In this document: positions 17,434 through 26,324 of the stretch, piece after piece
Numbering within the stretch: the first letter of the stretch is position 1
How the letters are laid out: each line of letters begins with the position of its first letter
Source of the DNA: Cryomorphaceae bacterium
GTDB lineage: Bacteria; Bacteroidota; Bacteroidia; Flavobacteriales_D; Cryomorphaceae
Reading direction: 5' to 3'
Length of the DNA: 56,010 bases
Assembly (NCBI GenBank): GCA_003565555.1
Contig: PXBH01000151.1
Coordinates: 1-56,010 of the forward strand
Position numbers and translations under genes: made by a program
Notes under the pieces: generated by a model
What the model was told of the DNA's origin: nothing
The model's database searches: none
The model's input: the letters and a program-made list of their open reading frames with translations, nothing else

Positions 17434-18477
17434 TCAGCGCGGTATCGTTTGCTTGTAGTACGTAACCATGAGAAATACGGTTAAAGCAAAAGCACCCACC
17501 GCGAAAACCAGGTGAACGGGTTGCAAAGCGGCGGGCATACCCAAATAGGCCAAGCCCATTCCGGCCAATACTTCTGCGACCGTCAAAACAGCCAGAACAC
17601 GCGGCCATGCAGAAATGGTGCGGGTTCTGATCAACCACAGGGAGAATAAGCCTACAGCGGCCAAAACCAAAATGCTGAATGATCGGTGGACTTTAAATAT
17701 GAAAGGAAGCGCGTCTACCAAGTCATCACGAGAAGTATCGCCCGCAGCGAGCAGGCGGTCTACCTCTTCTCTTACTTCCGTACCCATGGCGGTTTGTATC
17801 AAAATCAGCACAATGCACACAGCACCCAGCCACAGTATTCTGTTGTCGCGCAGGGCCTGAAAGTGAAACCCGCGGTCGATCAATTTTCCGGACAGGAAAG
17901 CATATACGGCCACCAGTCCCAAGGCGCCGAACATGTGGTAGGTAATGCTGTGCGGAATCAGGTTGCCGTCTACCACCAACTTACCGAGCCATGCGACAAA
18001 CCCGAGCAAGACAAGCCCCGAAGCGCCCAACAACGTGATAATCGGCTCTTTGCGGATCACGGGGAGCGAAAAGAGGAAAAACGCCAAAACAGGCAGCCCT
18101 GTTAAAGCGCCGATAAGCCTGTTGATGTATTCGATCCAGGTATGGACGGGATTGAATACTGTATAGTCGTGCTTGGTATACACCTCCCAATTGTCGGCAT
18201 CAAAACTGCTGCCCGAGGTAAAATCAGACTTAGCGGTCAGAAAGCGCTCGTCACGGAGAATCATATTTCCTTTCTTAAAGGATCTACCTTCCTCCCATGT
18301 CAGGGTCTTCACATCTGTGGGCGGGATATAGTAACCGAAACATTTCGGCCAATCGGGACAGCCCATGCCGGAACCGGACATCCGTACAACACTGCCCGCC
18401 AGCACAGTAATCATCACCAAGGCCAAGGCCGTACCGGCGAGAATACGAAGGAGGGGTTTGAGACGGCGTTCTGTCAT
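17434..18477 (-). CDS. ctaA: Heme A synthase (CtaA/COX15 family)
   Basis: This enzyme oxidises heme O to heme A for aa3-type cytochrome oxidases, pointing to aerobic respiration. The 347-residue protein has about eight membrane helices. Signatures include the N-terminal GSVVRMSGSGMGCPDWPKCF segment with its cysteine pair, the heme-binding histidine region HTWIEYINRLIGALTG, and PHSITYHMFGALGLVA and KVHRSFSILVLAAVGLF in the second half. An insert of around 45 residues after the first cysteine motif matches Bacteroidota homologues. A terminator separates it from the upstream HMA gene, so it probably has its own promoter. Confidence 0.93.
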   Translation of the reverse strand: MTERRLKPLLRILAGTALALVMITVLAGSVVRMSGSGMGCPDWPKCFGYYIPPTDVKTLTWEEGRSFKKGNMILRDERFLTAKSDFTSGSSFDADNWEVYTKHDYTVFNPVHTWIEYINRLIGALTGLPVLAFFLFSLPVIRKEPIITLLGASGLVLLGFVAWLGKLVVDGNLIPHSITYHMFGALGLVAVYAFLSGKLIDRGFHFQALRDNRILWLGAVCIVLILIQTAMGTEVREEVDRLLAAGDTSRDDLVDALPFIFKVHRSFSILVLAAVGLFSLWLIRTRTISAWPRVLAVLTVAEVLAGMGLAYLGMPAALQPVHLVFAVGAFALTVFLMVTYYKQTIPR

Positions 18478-18494
18478 TTGCGGATCAAAAATCT

Positions 18495-18522
18495 AAAAGA
18501 AAACCCCTCGCCGAGAGGGGTT
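18495..18522 (-). terminator. Terminator of the HMA lipoprotein gene
   Basis: The minus strand shows the stem AACCCCTC/GAGGGGTT (arms 18515-18522 and 18502-18509, five-base loop) followed by TTCTTTTAGATTTTT. It lies 27 bases after the HMA gene stop and just before ctaA. Confidence 0.8.
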
Positions 18523-18548
18523 GTTCAAAGATTATCACCAAATCAATA

Positions 18549-19085
18549 TTAAAACAGCCTTGAAAAAACCCCGAAAATATCGGGAAGCTCATATCGAAGC
18601 TTGGGGGTGATGGCGCCTATTTTGTCTTTCTTCACTTCACCACCCTCCGCATCAGACGGTTCGGACTTACTCATGTACTCAGTAACCATGACACGCTTCA
18701 CTTCGTAGTGGCCGCCTTTCATGCCGTTCACGGCATTGATCATTTCCTCTTCCGTCACTTTGGAGGCATCAAATTCTACCGTCACGCTGTTGTCTTCTCC
18801 CGCTCCGATGAAGCTTACATCGGGGTTGTCTACCCCGTCAAGGGCTGCGAGAGCACTGCTGATTTTTGATCCGCAGGCCATAGCGCATCCCATTCCGCCC
18901 ACAGCGAGGGTGGCGGTAGTTTTCTTCTCGCCCGATTCGGAAAAAACAGTGGCGCGGTCGATCGGTACAAGCCGCTCACCCGCAGCTTCCGACTGCACTG
19001 CATCAGCTTCCTGCGGTTGGCTGCACCCTTGGTTGAACAAAAGCAAAGCAGCGGTGGCTGCGAAAACGAAAAATGTCGGTCTCAT
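18549..19085 (-). CDS. Heavy-metal-associated (HMA) domain lipoprotein-like protein
   Basis: The 178-residue protein has a signal-like N-terminus (FFVFAATAALLLFNQGC) whose cysteine at about residue 21 may be lipidated, though the lipobox is imperfect. The central part is an HMA ferredoxin-like fold: TATLAVGGMGCAMACGSKIS, then VDNPDVSFIGAGEDNSVTVE. The metal loop reads C-A-M-A-C, three residues between cysteines instead of two, a variant seen in Bacteroidota cation-binding proteins. Copper binding is plausible but unproven; the neighbouring heme A synthase gene serves a copper enzyme. A good promoter is at 19129-19160. Confidence 0.8.
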   Translation of the reverse strand: MRPTFFVFAATAALLLFNQGCSQPQEADAVQSEAAGERLVPIDRATVFSESGEKKTTATLAVGGMGCAMACGSKISSALAALDGVDNPDVSFIGAGEDNSVTVEFDASKVTEEEMINAVNGMKGGHYEVKRVMVTEYMSKSEPSDAEGGEVKKDKIGAITPKLRYELPDIFGVFSRLF

Positions 19086-19128
19086 GAGGTTTGATTTACG
19101 AGGATTTCAGTTTCTTTCGGAAAGCAAA

Positions 19129-19160
19129 CAAAAGTAAGCAGAAAGTGTTTCTCCCGCAAT
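19129..19160 (-). promoter_or_regulatory. Promoter of the HMA lipoprotein gene
   Basis: The minus strand reads ATTG (19157-19160), 20 bases, then TACTTTTG (19129-19136), matching the Bacteroidota consensus. It ends 43 bases before the HMA gene start. Confidence 0.7.
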
Positions 19161-19196
19161 CCTTTCTGTATCCTTTCGAACCCACCTTTTAAAGAT

Positions 19197-20090
19197 TTGG
19201 CTCAACCGCGTCATTGGCTCATGCTCGTTTTACTGGCTTCCGTTTGGGGGAGCTCATTTATTTTGATTAAGCGGGGCTTATTCACCGATAACGGCGAGGT
19301 ACTTTTTACAGATTTTCAGGTGGGTGCTCTCCGGATCTTTATTGCCGCTCTTTTCATGTTCCCTTTGGTTCTCAAAAAAACCCACCTGCTTCGTGAGGGC
19401 CGATGGAAATACTTTTTGGCCGTCGGCCTGTTCGGAAACACCCTGCCCGCGTTCTTTTTTGCCACCGCACAAACTGAAATTCCCAGTGCCGTAGCGGGAA
19501 TGCTGAATGCGCTGGTTCCCGTGTTCAGTGTGTTGATCGCTGTATTCATTTTCCACGTGCGGGTGAGCGGATTGCAATGGTCGGGCATCTTCTTGGGGCT
19601 CGTTTCTGCCGCGGGCATTCTTTGGGCGGCAGGCGACTTTGATAAGGGCGCTGTCCACACGGGCTATGCGGGACTGATTGTATTGGCCACGCTTTGCTAC
19701 GCCACAAGCCTGAACATCATTAAGCAATACCTTCAGAATGAACCTGCCGTAGCCATTACCGGCCTGGCCCTCATTCTCGTAAGTCCCATCGGAATCGGGG
19801 TGCTCTTGTACACCGATTTCGCGCAGACCTTGCAGACCGCGGAAAGCGTATGGACGGGTTTGGGGGCTGTTGCTATATTGGCGGTTTTCGGCACCGGATT
19901 GGCCTTAATCCTGTTCAATAAATTGGTGCAGGAAACCGATGCCGTATTTGCCTCATCGGTCACCTACCTCATCCCCTTGGTTGCCGTACTCTGGGGCATT
20001 TTTGACGGCGAGCAATTTACGCTCACGCAGGGACTCTTCGGCGGTGCCATGCTTTTTGGGTTGATACTGATCAATCGGGGAAAAAAATAG
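19197..20090 (+). CDS. EamA/DMT family transporter
   Basis: This 297-residue protein has about ten hydrophobic helices and the internal duplication of EamA drug/metabolite transporters; helix one carries the family signature SVWGSSFILIKRGL, and the second half ends LIPLVAVLWGIFDGEQFT. Substrate cannot be inferred. The start is taken as TTG at 19197, giving MAQPRHWLMLVLLAS, as in relatives; an ATG eight codons later is the alternative. It is divergent from the HMA gene. The stop codon directly abuts the rplU promoter. Confidence 0.88.
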   Translation: MAQPRHWLMLVLLASVWGSSFILIKRGLFTDNGEVLFTDFQVGALRIFIAALFMFPLVLKKTHLLREGRWKYFLAVGLFGNTLPAFFFATAQTEIPSAVAGMLNALVPVFSVLIAVFIFHVRVSGLQWSGIFLGLVSAAGILWAAGDFDKGAVHTGYAGLIVLATLCYATSLNIIKQYLQNEPAVAITGLALILVSPIGIGVLLYTDFAQTLQTAESVWTGLGAVAILAVFGTGLALILFNKLVQETDAVFASSVTYLIPLVAVLWGIFDGEQFTLTQGLFGGAMLFGLILINRGKK

Positions 20091-20121
20091 TTTGCCGAAA
20101 GTACCGTTTTCACTATCTTTG
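20091..20121 (+). promoter_or_regulatory. Promoter of rplU-rpmA
   Basis: TTTG (20091-20094), 19 bases, TATCTTTG (20114-20121): a textbook Bacteroidota vegetative promoter, 36 bases before the rplU ATG. No Shine-Dalgarno sequence is seen in the A-rich leader. Confidence 0.9.
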
Positions 20122-20156
20122 CGCCCCTTTACGGGACAAATCTAAACAAACAAGCC

Positions 20157-20663
20157 ATGTACGCAGTAGTAAACATAGCGGGGCAACAGTTTAAAGTACA
20201 GAAAGATCAACAGATTTTCGTGCACCGACTGAACAACAAAGAGGGCGACAAAGTGACCTTCGATGAAGTACTTTTGGTCGATGACAACGGGAAAATCAGT
20301 GTTGGCGCCCCTGCTGTAGACGGTGCAAGCATTACCGGTAAGGTAATCGAGCACCTGAAAGGCGATAAAGTAATCGTCTTCAAGAAAAAGCGCCGTAAGG
20401 GATACCAGACGCGCAACGGCCACCGCCAACTCTTCACGAAAGTGGCCATCGAAGGGATTTCCATAGGTGGCGGAGCGAAAAAAGCAGCCAAAGCAGCCGA
20501 AGCTCCCGCCAAGGAGAAACCTGCCAAAGCTGAGCCCAAAGCGGCGAAGTCTGAGCCTAAAGCGGTGAAAGCCGAGCCGAAGGAAGCCAAAACGGAAAAA
20601 CCGGAAGCACCCAAGGCAAAAGCGAAAGAAGAGAATAAAGACAACGACACAACCCAAGCATAA
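20157..20663 (+). CDS. rplU: 50S ribosomal protein L21 with long C-terminal tail
   Basis: L21 binds 23S rRNA in the large subunit. Residues 1 to about 102 are a normal L21: [37 protein letters not shown] and the C-terminal [21 protein letters not shown] further 65 residues of low-complexity Lys/Ala/Glu/Pro sequence follow, with repeated K-x-E-P-K units. Total length is 168 against about 103 in E. coli. Tails of this type occur in some Bacteroidota L21 proteins. rpmA follows after 11 bases. Confidence 0.96.
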   Translation: MYAVVNIAGQQFKVQKDQQIFVHRLNNKEGDKVTFDEVLLVDDNGKISVGAPAVDGASITGKVIEHLKGDKVIVFKKKRRKGYQTRNGHRQLFTKVAIEGISIGGGAKKAAKAAEAPAKEKPAKAEPKAAKSEPKAVKAEPKEAKTEKPEAPKAKAKEENKDNDTTQA

Positions 20664-20674
20664 ACCGATAAAAA

Positions 20675-20938
20675 ATGGCACACAAAAAAGGAGTCGGTAG
20701 CTCTAAGAACGGACGCGAATCGCACAGTAAGCGACTCGGTGTAAAAATATTCGGAGGCCAAGAGGCCGTAGCCGGAAATATTATTGTTCGCCAGCGCGGT
20801 ACCAAGCACAAGCCGGGTATCAATGTAGGTGTAGGCAAAGACCACACCTTGTACGCTCTCACCGACGGCGTAGTTGAATTTCGCAAGCGACGCGACGACA
20901 GATCATACGTTTCCGTAATGCCTTCCGAAGGCAAATAA
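20675..20938 (+). CDS. rpmA: 50S ribosomal protein L27
   Basis: L27 is an 87-residue large-subunit protein whose N-terminus reaches the peptidyl transferase centre. The start [20 protein letters not shown] and the [20 protein letters not shown] segment are diagnostic. There is no N-terminal cleavage extension of the Firmicutes type. It is co-transcribed with rplU and followed by a strong terminator. Confidence 0.98.
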   Translation: MAHKKGVGSSKNGRESHSKRLGVKIFGGQEAVAGNIIVRQRGTKHKPGINVGVGKDHTLYALTDGVVEFRKRRDDRSYVSVMPSEGK

Positions 20939-20957
20939 GGAGCATATATCCCGAATT

Positions 20958-20989
20958 AAAAAAACTCCTGCTCCGTCGGGAGTTTTTTT
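20958..20989 (+). terminator. Rho-independent terminator of rplU-rpmA
   Basis: An 11-base stem (AAAAAAACTCC/GGAGTTTTTTT, 20958-20968 and 20979-20989) ends in a run of seven T, 19 bases after the rpmA stop. The A and T runs make it potentially active in both directions. Confidence 0.9.
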
Positions 20990-21038
20990 ATGCCCGGAGG
21001 ATACAATATTCGTAATTTCACCGTCCGAACCACAGAAC

Positions 21039-22319
21039 ATGCTGACACTACAATATTTGCGCGACAACAAGGATGAAGCGCTCAAAAGATTGGCCAAACG
21101 CGGCAATCCTGAACTTGAGGAGCTGGTGAGCAAAGCCTTAAGCCTCGATGCGGAAAGCAGAAAAATTCGCGCTGAGGCTGAAGCGCTGCAGGCTGAAGTG
21201 AACAAGGCTTCCAAAGACATCGGCGCGCGGATGCGCGAGGGGGACCAAGCCGGAGCTGAAGCCCTCAAGCAGCGCGTATCCGAGATTAAGAACGAAGCGC
21301 AAGAGCAAAAGGCCGAACTGATGCGCAAAGACAGCGATTTGGCAACTGTGCTCTACCAAATCCCGAATGTACCCGGTCCGGATGTACCGGCCGGCCGTAC
21401 TCCCGAAGAAAATGAAGAGGTCTTTCGCTCGGGCAACTTGCCCGAGCCCGGCCGTACCCCACTTCCCCATTGGGAGCTCGCGTCAAAATATGCTTTGATT
21501 GACTTCGAAACGGGGGTAAAAATCACGGGGGCGGGCTTTCCGCTGTACACGGGCAAAGGCGCCAAGCTGCAACGCGCCCTTATCAATTTCTTTCTGGACC
21601 GCGCCGATATTGCGGGTTACCATGAAGTCATTCCTCCCCTTGTAGTCAATGAAGATTCGGGCATCGGTACCGGACAACTCCCGGACAAAGAAGGACAGAT
21701 GTACTATATGGGTGAAGATGAACTCTACCTGATTCCCACCGCTGAGGTACCGATCACCAACATCTTTCGAGACGTGATCCTCAATGAGGAAGACCTTCCG
21801 ATCAAAAAGTGCGGCTATACGCCTTGCTTCAGGCGGGAAGCGGGTTCGTACGGTAAGGATGTCCGCGGCCTCAACCGACTCCATCAATTTGACAAAGTCG
21901 AAATTGTGGAAATCACCAAGCCCGAGGAGAGCTATGCAGTGCTGCAAGCCATGACCGAACACGTGAAGGGTCTGCTCGATGCCCTGGAACTGCCCTACCG
22001 GATACTTCGTCTCTGCGGGGGAGACATGGGTTTTGCCGCAGCCACCACGTACGACTTTGAAGTGTTCAGCGCAGGGCAGGACCGTTGGCTTGAGGTGAGC
22101 TCCGTATCTAACTTTGAGGATTTTCAAAGCAACCGCCTGAAATGCAGATTTCGCAGGAAAGGAGAAAAGCAAACGGCGCTGGTACATACGCTTAACGGAT
22201 CTGCACTGGCATTGCCGCGCATCGTAGCCGCGCTGCTGGAGAACAATCAGGATGAGACGGGCATCAAAATTCCCCCCGCGCTGGTCCCCTACACCGGATT
22301 TGACCGCATCGAAGCATGA
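21039..22319 (+). CDS. serS: Seryl-tRNA synthetase
   Basis: SerS charges tRNA-Ser. The 426-residue class II enzyme has the N-terminal coiled-coil arm (about residues 30-105, rich in Lys/Glu/Ala), motif 2 around FRREAGSYGKDVRGLNRLHQ and motif 3 NGSALALPRIVAALLENNQ. The TAEVP loop for serine binding is present. The last four bases overlap the next start (ATGA), coupling it to the small lipoprotein gene. Confidence 0.98.
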   Translation: MLTLQYLRDNKDEALKRLAKRGNPELEELVSKALSLDAESRKIRAEAEALQAEVNKASKDIGARMREGDQAGAEALKQRVSEIKNEAQEQKAELMRKDSDLATVLYQIPNVPGPDVPAGRTPEENEEVFRSGNLPEPGRTPLPHWELASKYALIDFETGVKITGAGFPLYTGKGAKLQRALINFFLDRADIAGYHEVIPPLVVNEDSGIGTGQLPDKEGQMYYMGEDELYLIPTAEVPITNIFRDVILNEEDLPIKKCGYTPCFRREAGSYGKDVRGLNRLHQFDKVEIVEITKPEESYAVLQAMTEHVKGLLDALELPYRILRLCGGDMGFAAATTYDFEVFSAGQDRWLEVSSVSNFEDFQSNRLKCRFRRKGEKQTALVHTLNGSALALPRIVAALLENNQDETGIKIPPALVPYTGFDRIEA

Positions 22320-22864
22320 AGATCGGCGGCTACATAGCGGCCGCTTCCCTGATCTTTTGGTCATGCAGCCTCGGGGGAGGTTATAAAACGGAAACAGAAG
22401 CGAACCGCATCACCATCGCCGTACTTCTGGAGACCGCCGAAACCTTGGAGCAGATGAATGATTCAGCCGTAAATCGTTCGCGAACGCTCCGCGCGGAGCG
22501 ATTGAAGGAAATCGAGGAAGGCCTCATTGAAAATGCCGACACCCTCGATGCCGAAAGCGCAGCCCTGCTCAAAGCCCTGAGCGAATCAGGAGAACCTTAC
22601 CACCCGTTCAGCGTTGAAAAGGGGACAGCCACAGCACGCTTGCGCAGATCTGCTGCACAATTGGAGGCCCTGAACCGCGACCTCACGCACAATCTCATTC
22701 CCGCAGACAGCGTTAGGTACTATGTGCACCGCGAGAGAAAATTTGCCGAAAAGGCGCTCAATAAGGCACAGCGCTTGCAGGAATACGTCGCCGATGAAAG
22801 AGAAGCCGATGCCGAATGGCACAAAAAAGCCGACCGCACAGCGCGCAAACTGATGCAAAATTAA
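22316..22864 (+). CDS. Putative lipoprotein of unknown function, helical
   Basis: This 182-residue protein is not assigned to a family. Its N-terminus (MKIGGYIAAASLIFWSCSLG) looks like a lipoprotein signal with cysteine 17, although the lipobox is weak. The remainder is strongly helical and charged, with heptad-like Leu/Ala patterns (RLRRSAAQLEALNRDLTHNL) suggesting a coiled coil. It overlaps serS by four bases and is followed after one base by a TPR protein. The three-gene arrangement suggests an envelope pair, with serS as an unrelated neighbour. Confidence 0.65.
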   Translation: MKIGGYIAAASLIFWSCSLGGGYKTETEANRITIAVLLETAETLEQMNDSAVNRSRTLRAERLKEIEEGLIENADTLDAESAALLKALSESGEPYHPFSVEKGTATARLRRSAAQLEALNRDLTHNLIPADSVRYYVHRERKFAEKALNKAQRLQEYVADEREADAEWHKKADRTARKLMQN

Positions 22865-22865
22865 C

Positions 22866-24725
22866 ATGAGACGATTTTCCATATTCCTCTGCTTCTTATG
22901 TATCCTGCCCCTGACCGCCGAGGCGCAACGGGGTACGAGTGATGAACAACTGGCAGCCTACTACTTCGAATCCGGTGATTTTGAGAAAGCCAAGCTCTAT
23001 TACGAACAGCTCTACAAGGCCAATCCCGGAAGCGCTAACTACAGTGCGCTGCTCGAATCACTCACCGAATTAGGCGAATACAAGGATGCCGAAAAGCTGA
23101 TAAAACAGCATATGAAGCGCTTCAAGTCAAATGTGTATTACATCGATTTGGGAAACCTCTACGAAATCTCAGGTGATGAAAAGGCAGCGCGAAAGGCCTA
23201 CGATGAAGCCATTGATCAGCTCCCCAAGAGTCAGGGAATGATTATTCGCACAGCCAACGAATTTATCCGAAAAAACAAGTTGGAATACGCGCTGCGCACG
23301 TACCAAGACGGCAAAAAACTCTTAGAAAACCGCTACCCCTTCAGCTATGAAATAGCAGGCCTCTACGGCACTATGGGCGATAAAGAGCGGATGATTTCCG
23401 AATATCTGGACCTCATCTCCTACAACAATGCTTATCTGCAGACCGTGCAGAATGCGATCAACAGAAGCATCGATATGGATGAAGACAGCGAGGACAACGA
23501 ATTTCTGAGAAAGGAGCTCCTGCGCAGGGTACAGAAATATCCGGAGGAAACCACCTACGCAGAAATGTTGACCTGGATGTTTTTGCAGCGGCGCGACTTC
23601 AACGCAGCTTTTGTACAAATCAAAGCCCTCGACAAACGGCAGAATGAAGACGGGCAGCGCATCCTGAATCTGGCCACACTCTGCATGAACAATAAAGCAT
23701 ACGACGTTGCCTCGAAATGCTACGCTTACATTGCGGAAAAAGGTCCGACCAATACCTACTATGTCTATGCGCGTGCCGGAAAGCTCCGCGCCGATTTTGA
23801 GCAGCTCCGAAGGGTCTATCCTCCGGACAGCACTGCCCTGAGCGACCTCAAAGTGAGGTATAACGAAGCTTTAGACGAACTGGGCCATCGAAGGGAGGCT
23901 GTCAACCTATACCGCCAGAAAGCAAAATTGGAAGCCTTCTACCTCGGAGAGGCCGAAGGTGCCACCGCCACCCTGAACGAGGTGCTGGACCGTCCCGATC
24001 TCTCCCCGCAAACGCGGGCGGAAATCAAACTCGAACTGGCGGAAATTTTGGTCGCACGCGATTACATCTGGGATGCTTCCCTCCTCGCCTCTCAGGTCGA
24101 CAAGGACTTTAAGCAGGACGTTATCGGATTTGAGGCCAAGCTCCTCAATGCCCGCATCAGCTATTACACGGGAGATTTTGACTGGGCACAAGCCCAGCTG
24201 GACGTTTTGAAGGGAAGCACCTCAAAGCTCATCAGCAATGATGCCATGCGCCTATCGCTTCTGATCACCGATAATTTGAACCTCGACACCATCTATGAGC
24301 CCATGCTCAAATTTGCCCGGGCTGACCTCATGACCGTGCAGCGCAGATTTGATGAAGCAGAGGCTGCCCTCGACAGCATAAAAACCATGTATCCCGGACA
24401 CTCGCTTACGGACGATATCCTGATGCAAAAGGCCAAAATTGCAGAGGCCAAAGGAAATACGGAACAAGCGGTAGCATACTATAATCGTGTGGTGGCGGAG
24501 CACTATTTCGATGTGACGGCCGATGACGCCTTGTTCCGAATAGCCGAACTCACCGAAGAATACCTCGGAGAGGAAGAAGAAGCGGGAAAGCTCTACCTTC
24601 AGCTCATTACGGATTTTCCCGGCAGCCTCTACAGCACTGAAGCGCGAAAAAGGCTGAGACGCATTCGCGGCGACACGGACAGCGAGCGATCCCGCCCGAG
24701 AATTATCGATGAGCGGATGCCTTAA
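22866..24725 (+). CDS. Exported tetratricopeptide-repeat protein
   Basis: The 619-residue protein has a signal peptide (FSIFLCFLCILPLTAEAQ, cleavage near residue 20) and then many TPR-like helical pairs, for example LAAYYFESGDFEKAKLYYEQ, VYYIDLGNLYEISGDEKAAR and QAVAYYNRVVAEHYFDVTAD. A periplasmic or outer-membrane-associated scaffold role is likely. A TPR gene downstream of serS is a common layout in Flavobacteriia. The specific partner is unknown. It ends an apparent serS-lipoprotein-TPR operon. Confidence 0.8.
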   Translation: MRRFSIFLCFLCILPLTAEAQRGTSDEQLAAYYFESGDFEKAKLYYEQLYKANPGSANYSALLESLTELGEYKDAEKLIKQHMKRFKSNVYYIDLGNLYEISGDEKAARKAYDEAIDQLPKSQGMIIRTANEFIRKNKLEYALRTYQDGKKLLENRYPFSYEIAGLYGTMGDKERMISEYLDLISYNNAYLQTVQNAINRSIDMDEDSEDNEFLRKELLRRVQKYPEETTYAEMLTWMFLQRRDFNAAFVQIKALDKRQNEDGQRILNLATLCMNNKAYDVASKCYAYIAEKGPTNTYYVYARAGKLRADFEQLRRVYPPDSTALSDLKVRYNEALDELGHRREAVNLYRQKAKLEAFYLGEAEGATATLNEVLDRPDLSPQTRAEIKLELAEILVARDYIWDASLLASQVDKDFKQDVIGFEAKLLNARISYYTGDFDWAQAQLDVLKGSTSKLISNDAMRLSLLITDNLNLDTIYEPMLKFARADLMTVQRRFDEAEAALDSIKTMYPGHSLTDDILMQKAKIAEAKGNTEQAVAYYNRVVAEHYFDVTADDALFRIAELTEEYLGEEEEAGKLYLQLITDFPGSLYSTEARKRLRRIRGDTDSERSRPRIIDERMP

Positions 24726-24989
24726 AACCTGAGTTCCATTTTTATTCGGCAATTCAGATGTTCATAAAATGAGATATGCAAGGTGTATTTTCAAAGCTTT
24801 AGCGGGCTACAGCGCGAAAGTGCAACGCGGCAGATCTCAATTTACGGGCAAGACCCGGACCGGATATGGCTGTGATTCGGGTTTACTTGCCGGCACCTCT
24901 CTGTATTTGTCAACCCTGAATTCTTCAATATACTTTTAAGTGACTTATATACAGTCGCTCTGAATCTGAAGAAGAATCGAACTCAGGTT
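24726..24989. repeat. Structured intergenic element bounded by an 11-base inverted repeat
   Basis: The gap between two convergent genes begins and ends with a perfect inverted repeat: AACCTGAGTTC at 24726-24736 and GAACTCAGGTT at 24979-24989. Inside is a second hairpin with arms GGCAAG plus ACCCG (24847-24857) and CGGGT plus CTTGCC (24878-24891), with a three-base bulge. No reading frame of note lies inside. It could be a miniature inverted-repeat element, a structured RNA or an elaborate bidirectional terminator. Confidence 0.5.
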
Positions 24990-25002
24990 CAACGGCAGGG
25001 TT

Positions 25003-26193
25003 TCAATAGCGGTCCGCCATTTTGCGCAGAATAAAATAGGACGTGATACTCGTGGCAATGCCGATGTACCCCACAACATTAAAATTGGCAAAAGTGCCGT
25101 CCGCCTGTTCGTAAATGATCAACCCCGCGCAGTATGCGGCGATACCCTGTCCGAGGCTCACCGCTACCGAGCGAATGCTCATGAAAGTTCCGCGGTAATC
25201 CGGATGTGCGGTGGCTACCACCAGAGCTGAAGCGGGAACCATACGACCCGCAGCAAATACGAAGAACATACTCGAGAAGATCAGCACGTAAACCATCGGA
25301 ACGGGCTCCATATGTGTGATCGCATAGATGGGAATCAGGGACAGGATCATTAAAACACCGAAGGTGCGGTGCTTCCCCCGTCTGTCAGCCACTTTTCCGA
25401 ACCAAGGGGAGGTAAAAACAGTGAGTGTACCGCCCGTGAGGTAAATATAGGTGAGCTCAATCTCTTCAAAGCCCACATTAGACACCATGTAAGGGGAAAT
25501 AAAAGGAATGATACTGAACTGCCCGAAAACGATCAGCACCATAAAAATCAAGGCCTTCACCTGATTCGGGTCTGCAAATACAGCGGAAATACCGTTGAGC
25601 GCATTGCGAAATACGCCCGCCTCTCTCCCCAAATGCGCCTTGACCGGCGGCACAAATTTCCAAGCCAAAAAATATAGGACCACCGAAAAACCGGCGATCA
25701 TAAAAAACGCCGTGCGCCAGCCGAATTGCGTACCCAAAAGCAGACCTGCGGGCACCCCGAGCGAAGCTGCGGCAGAAAAACCCGTCATCAATACGCCGAT
25801 GGCCTTGCCCCGCGCAGGCCCGGGAACCAAATCACCGATCACGGCGAAAAGAAGTGCGCCGATAATTCCTCCGAAAAATCCCGTCAGGGCCCGCGCTGCG
25901 AGCAGAAGAGTGACGGAAGTAGCCAGGCCTACGAGAAAGGTAGCCAAAATAAAACCCGCATACATGAATAGAAGTGCCTTTCGCCGGTCAAATGCATCGA
26001 GAAAAAAAACGGCCAAAAAACCGGATACGGCTGCCGCCAAAGTATAGGATGAAATCACGGCACTCCACGTTTCCGGGCCGATATCGAATATGCGTTTAAA
26101 CTGAGGTCCCAGCGGCATCATGATCATAAAGTCCATGATCGTGGTGAAGCTGATGCCGGCCAGCAGATAGGGCAATAATTTTTCTTGCTTCAT
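25003..26193 (-). CDS. Major facilitator superfamily transporter
   Basis: The 396-residue protein has about twelve hydrophobic helices. The N-terminal half carries the MFS loop 2-3 sequence FLDAFDRRKALLFMYAG and helix four R-A-L-T-G-F-F-G-G. The cytoplasmic loop between halves includes KVADRRGKHRTFG. It resembles the DHA-type drug or sugar exporter group, but substrate is not predictable. It is alone in its orientation, 131 bases downstream of the response regulator gene. Confidence 0.88.
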   Translation of the reverse strand: MKQEKLLPYLLAGISFTTIMDFMIMMPLGPQFKRIFDIGPETWSAVISSYTLAAAVSGFLAVFFLDAFDRRKALLFMYAGFILATFLVGLATSVTLLLAARALTGFFGGIIGALLFAVIGDLVPGPARGKAIGVLMTGFSAAASLGVPAGLLLGTQFGWRTAFFMIAGFSVVLYFLAWKFVPPVKAHLGREAGVFRNALNGISAVFADPNQVKALIFMVLIVFGQFSIIPFISPYMVSNVGFEEIELTYIYLTGGTLTVFTSPWFGKVADRRGKHRTFGVLMILSLIPIYAITHMEPVPMVYVLIFSSMFFVFAAGRMVPASALVVATAHPDYRGTFMSIRSVAVSLGQGIAAYCAGLIIYEQADGTFANFNVVGYIGIATSITSYFILRKMADRY

Positions 26194-26324
26194 AAATCAG
26201 GCAAAGGGGTTCCGAGTTTTGCCTTCGGACTTAAGCCGCCTCGGCCTTTTCATTTAATACGGTGCGCACAGCATGAAGACTAACACGCTTCTTTAGGTGA
26301 TGTTTCGGCAAACCGCGGCATTTT

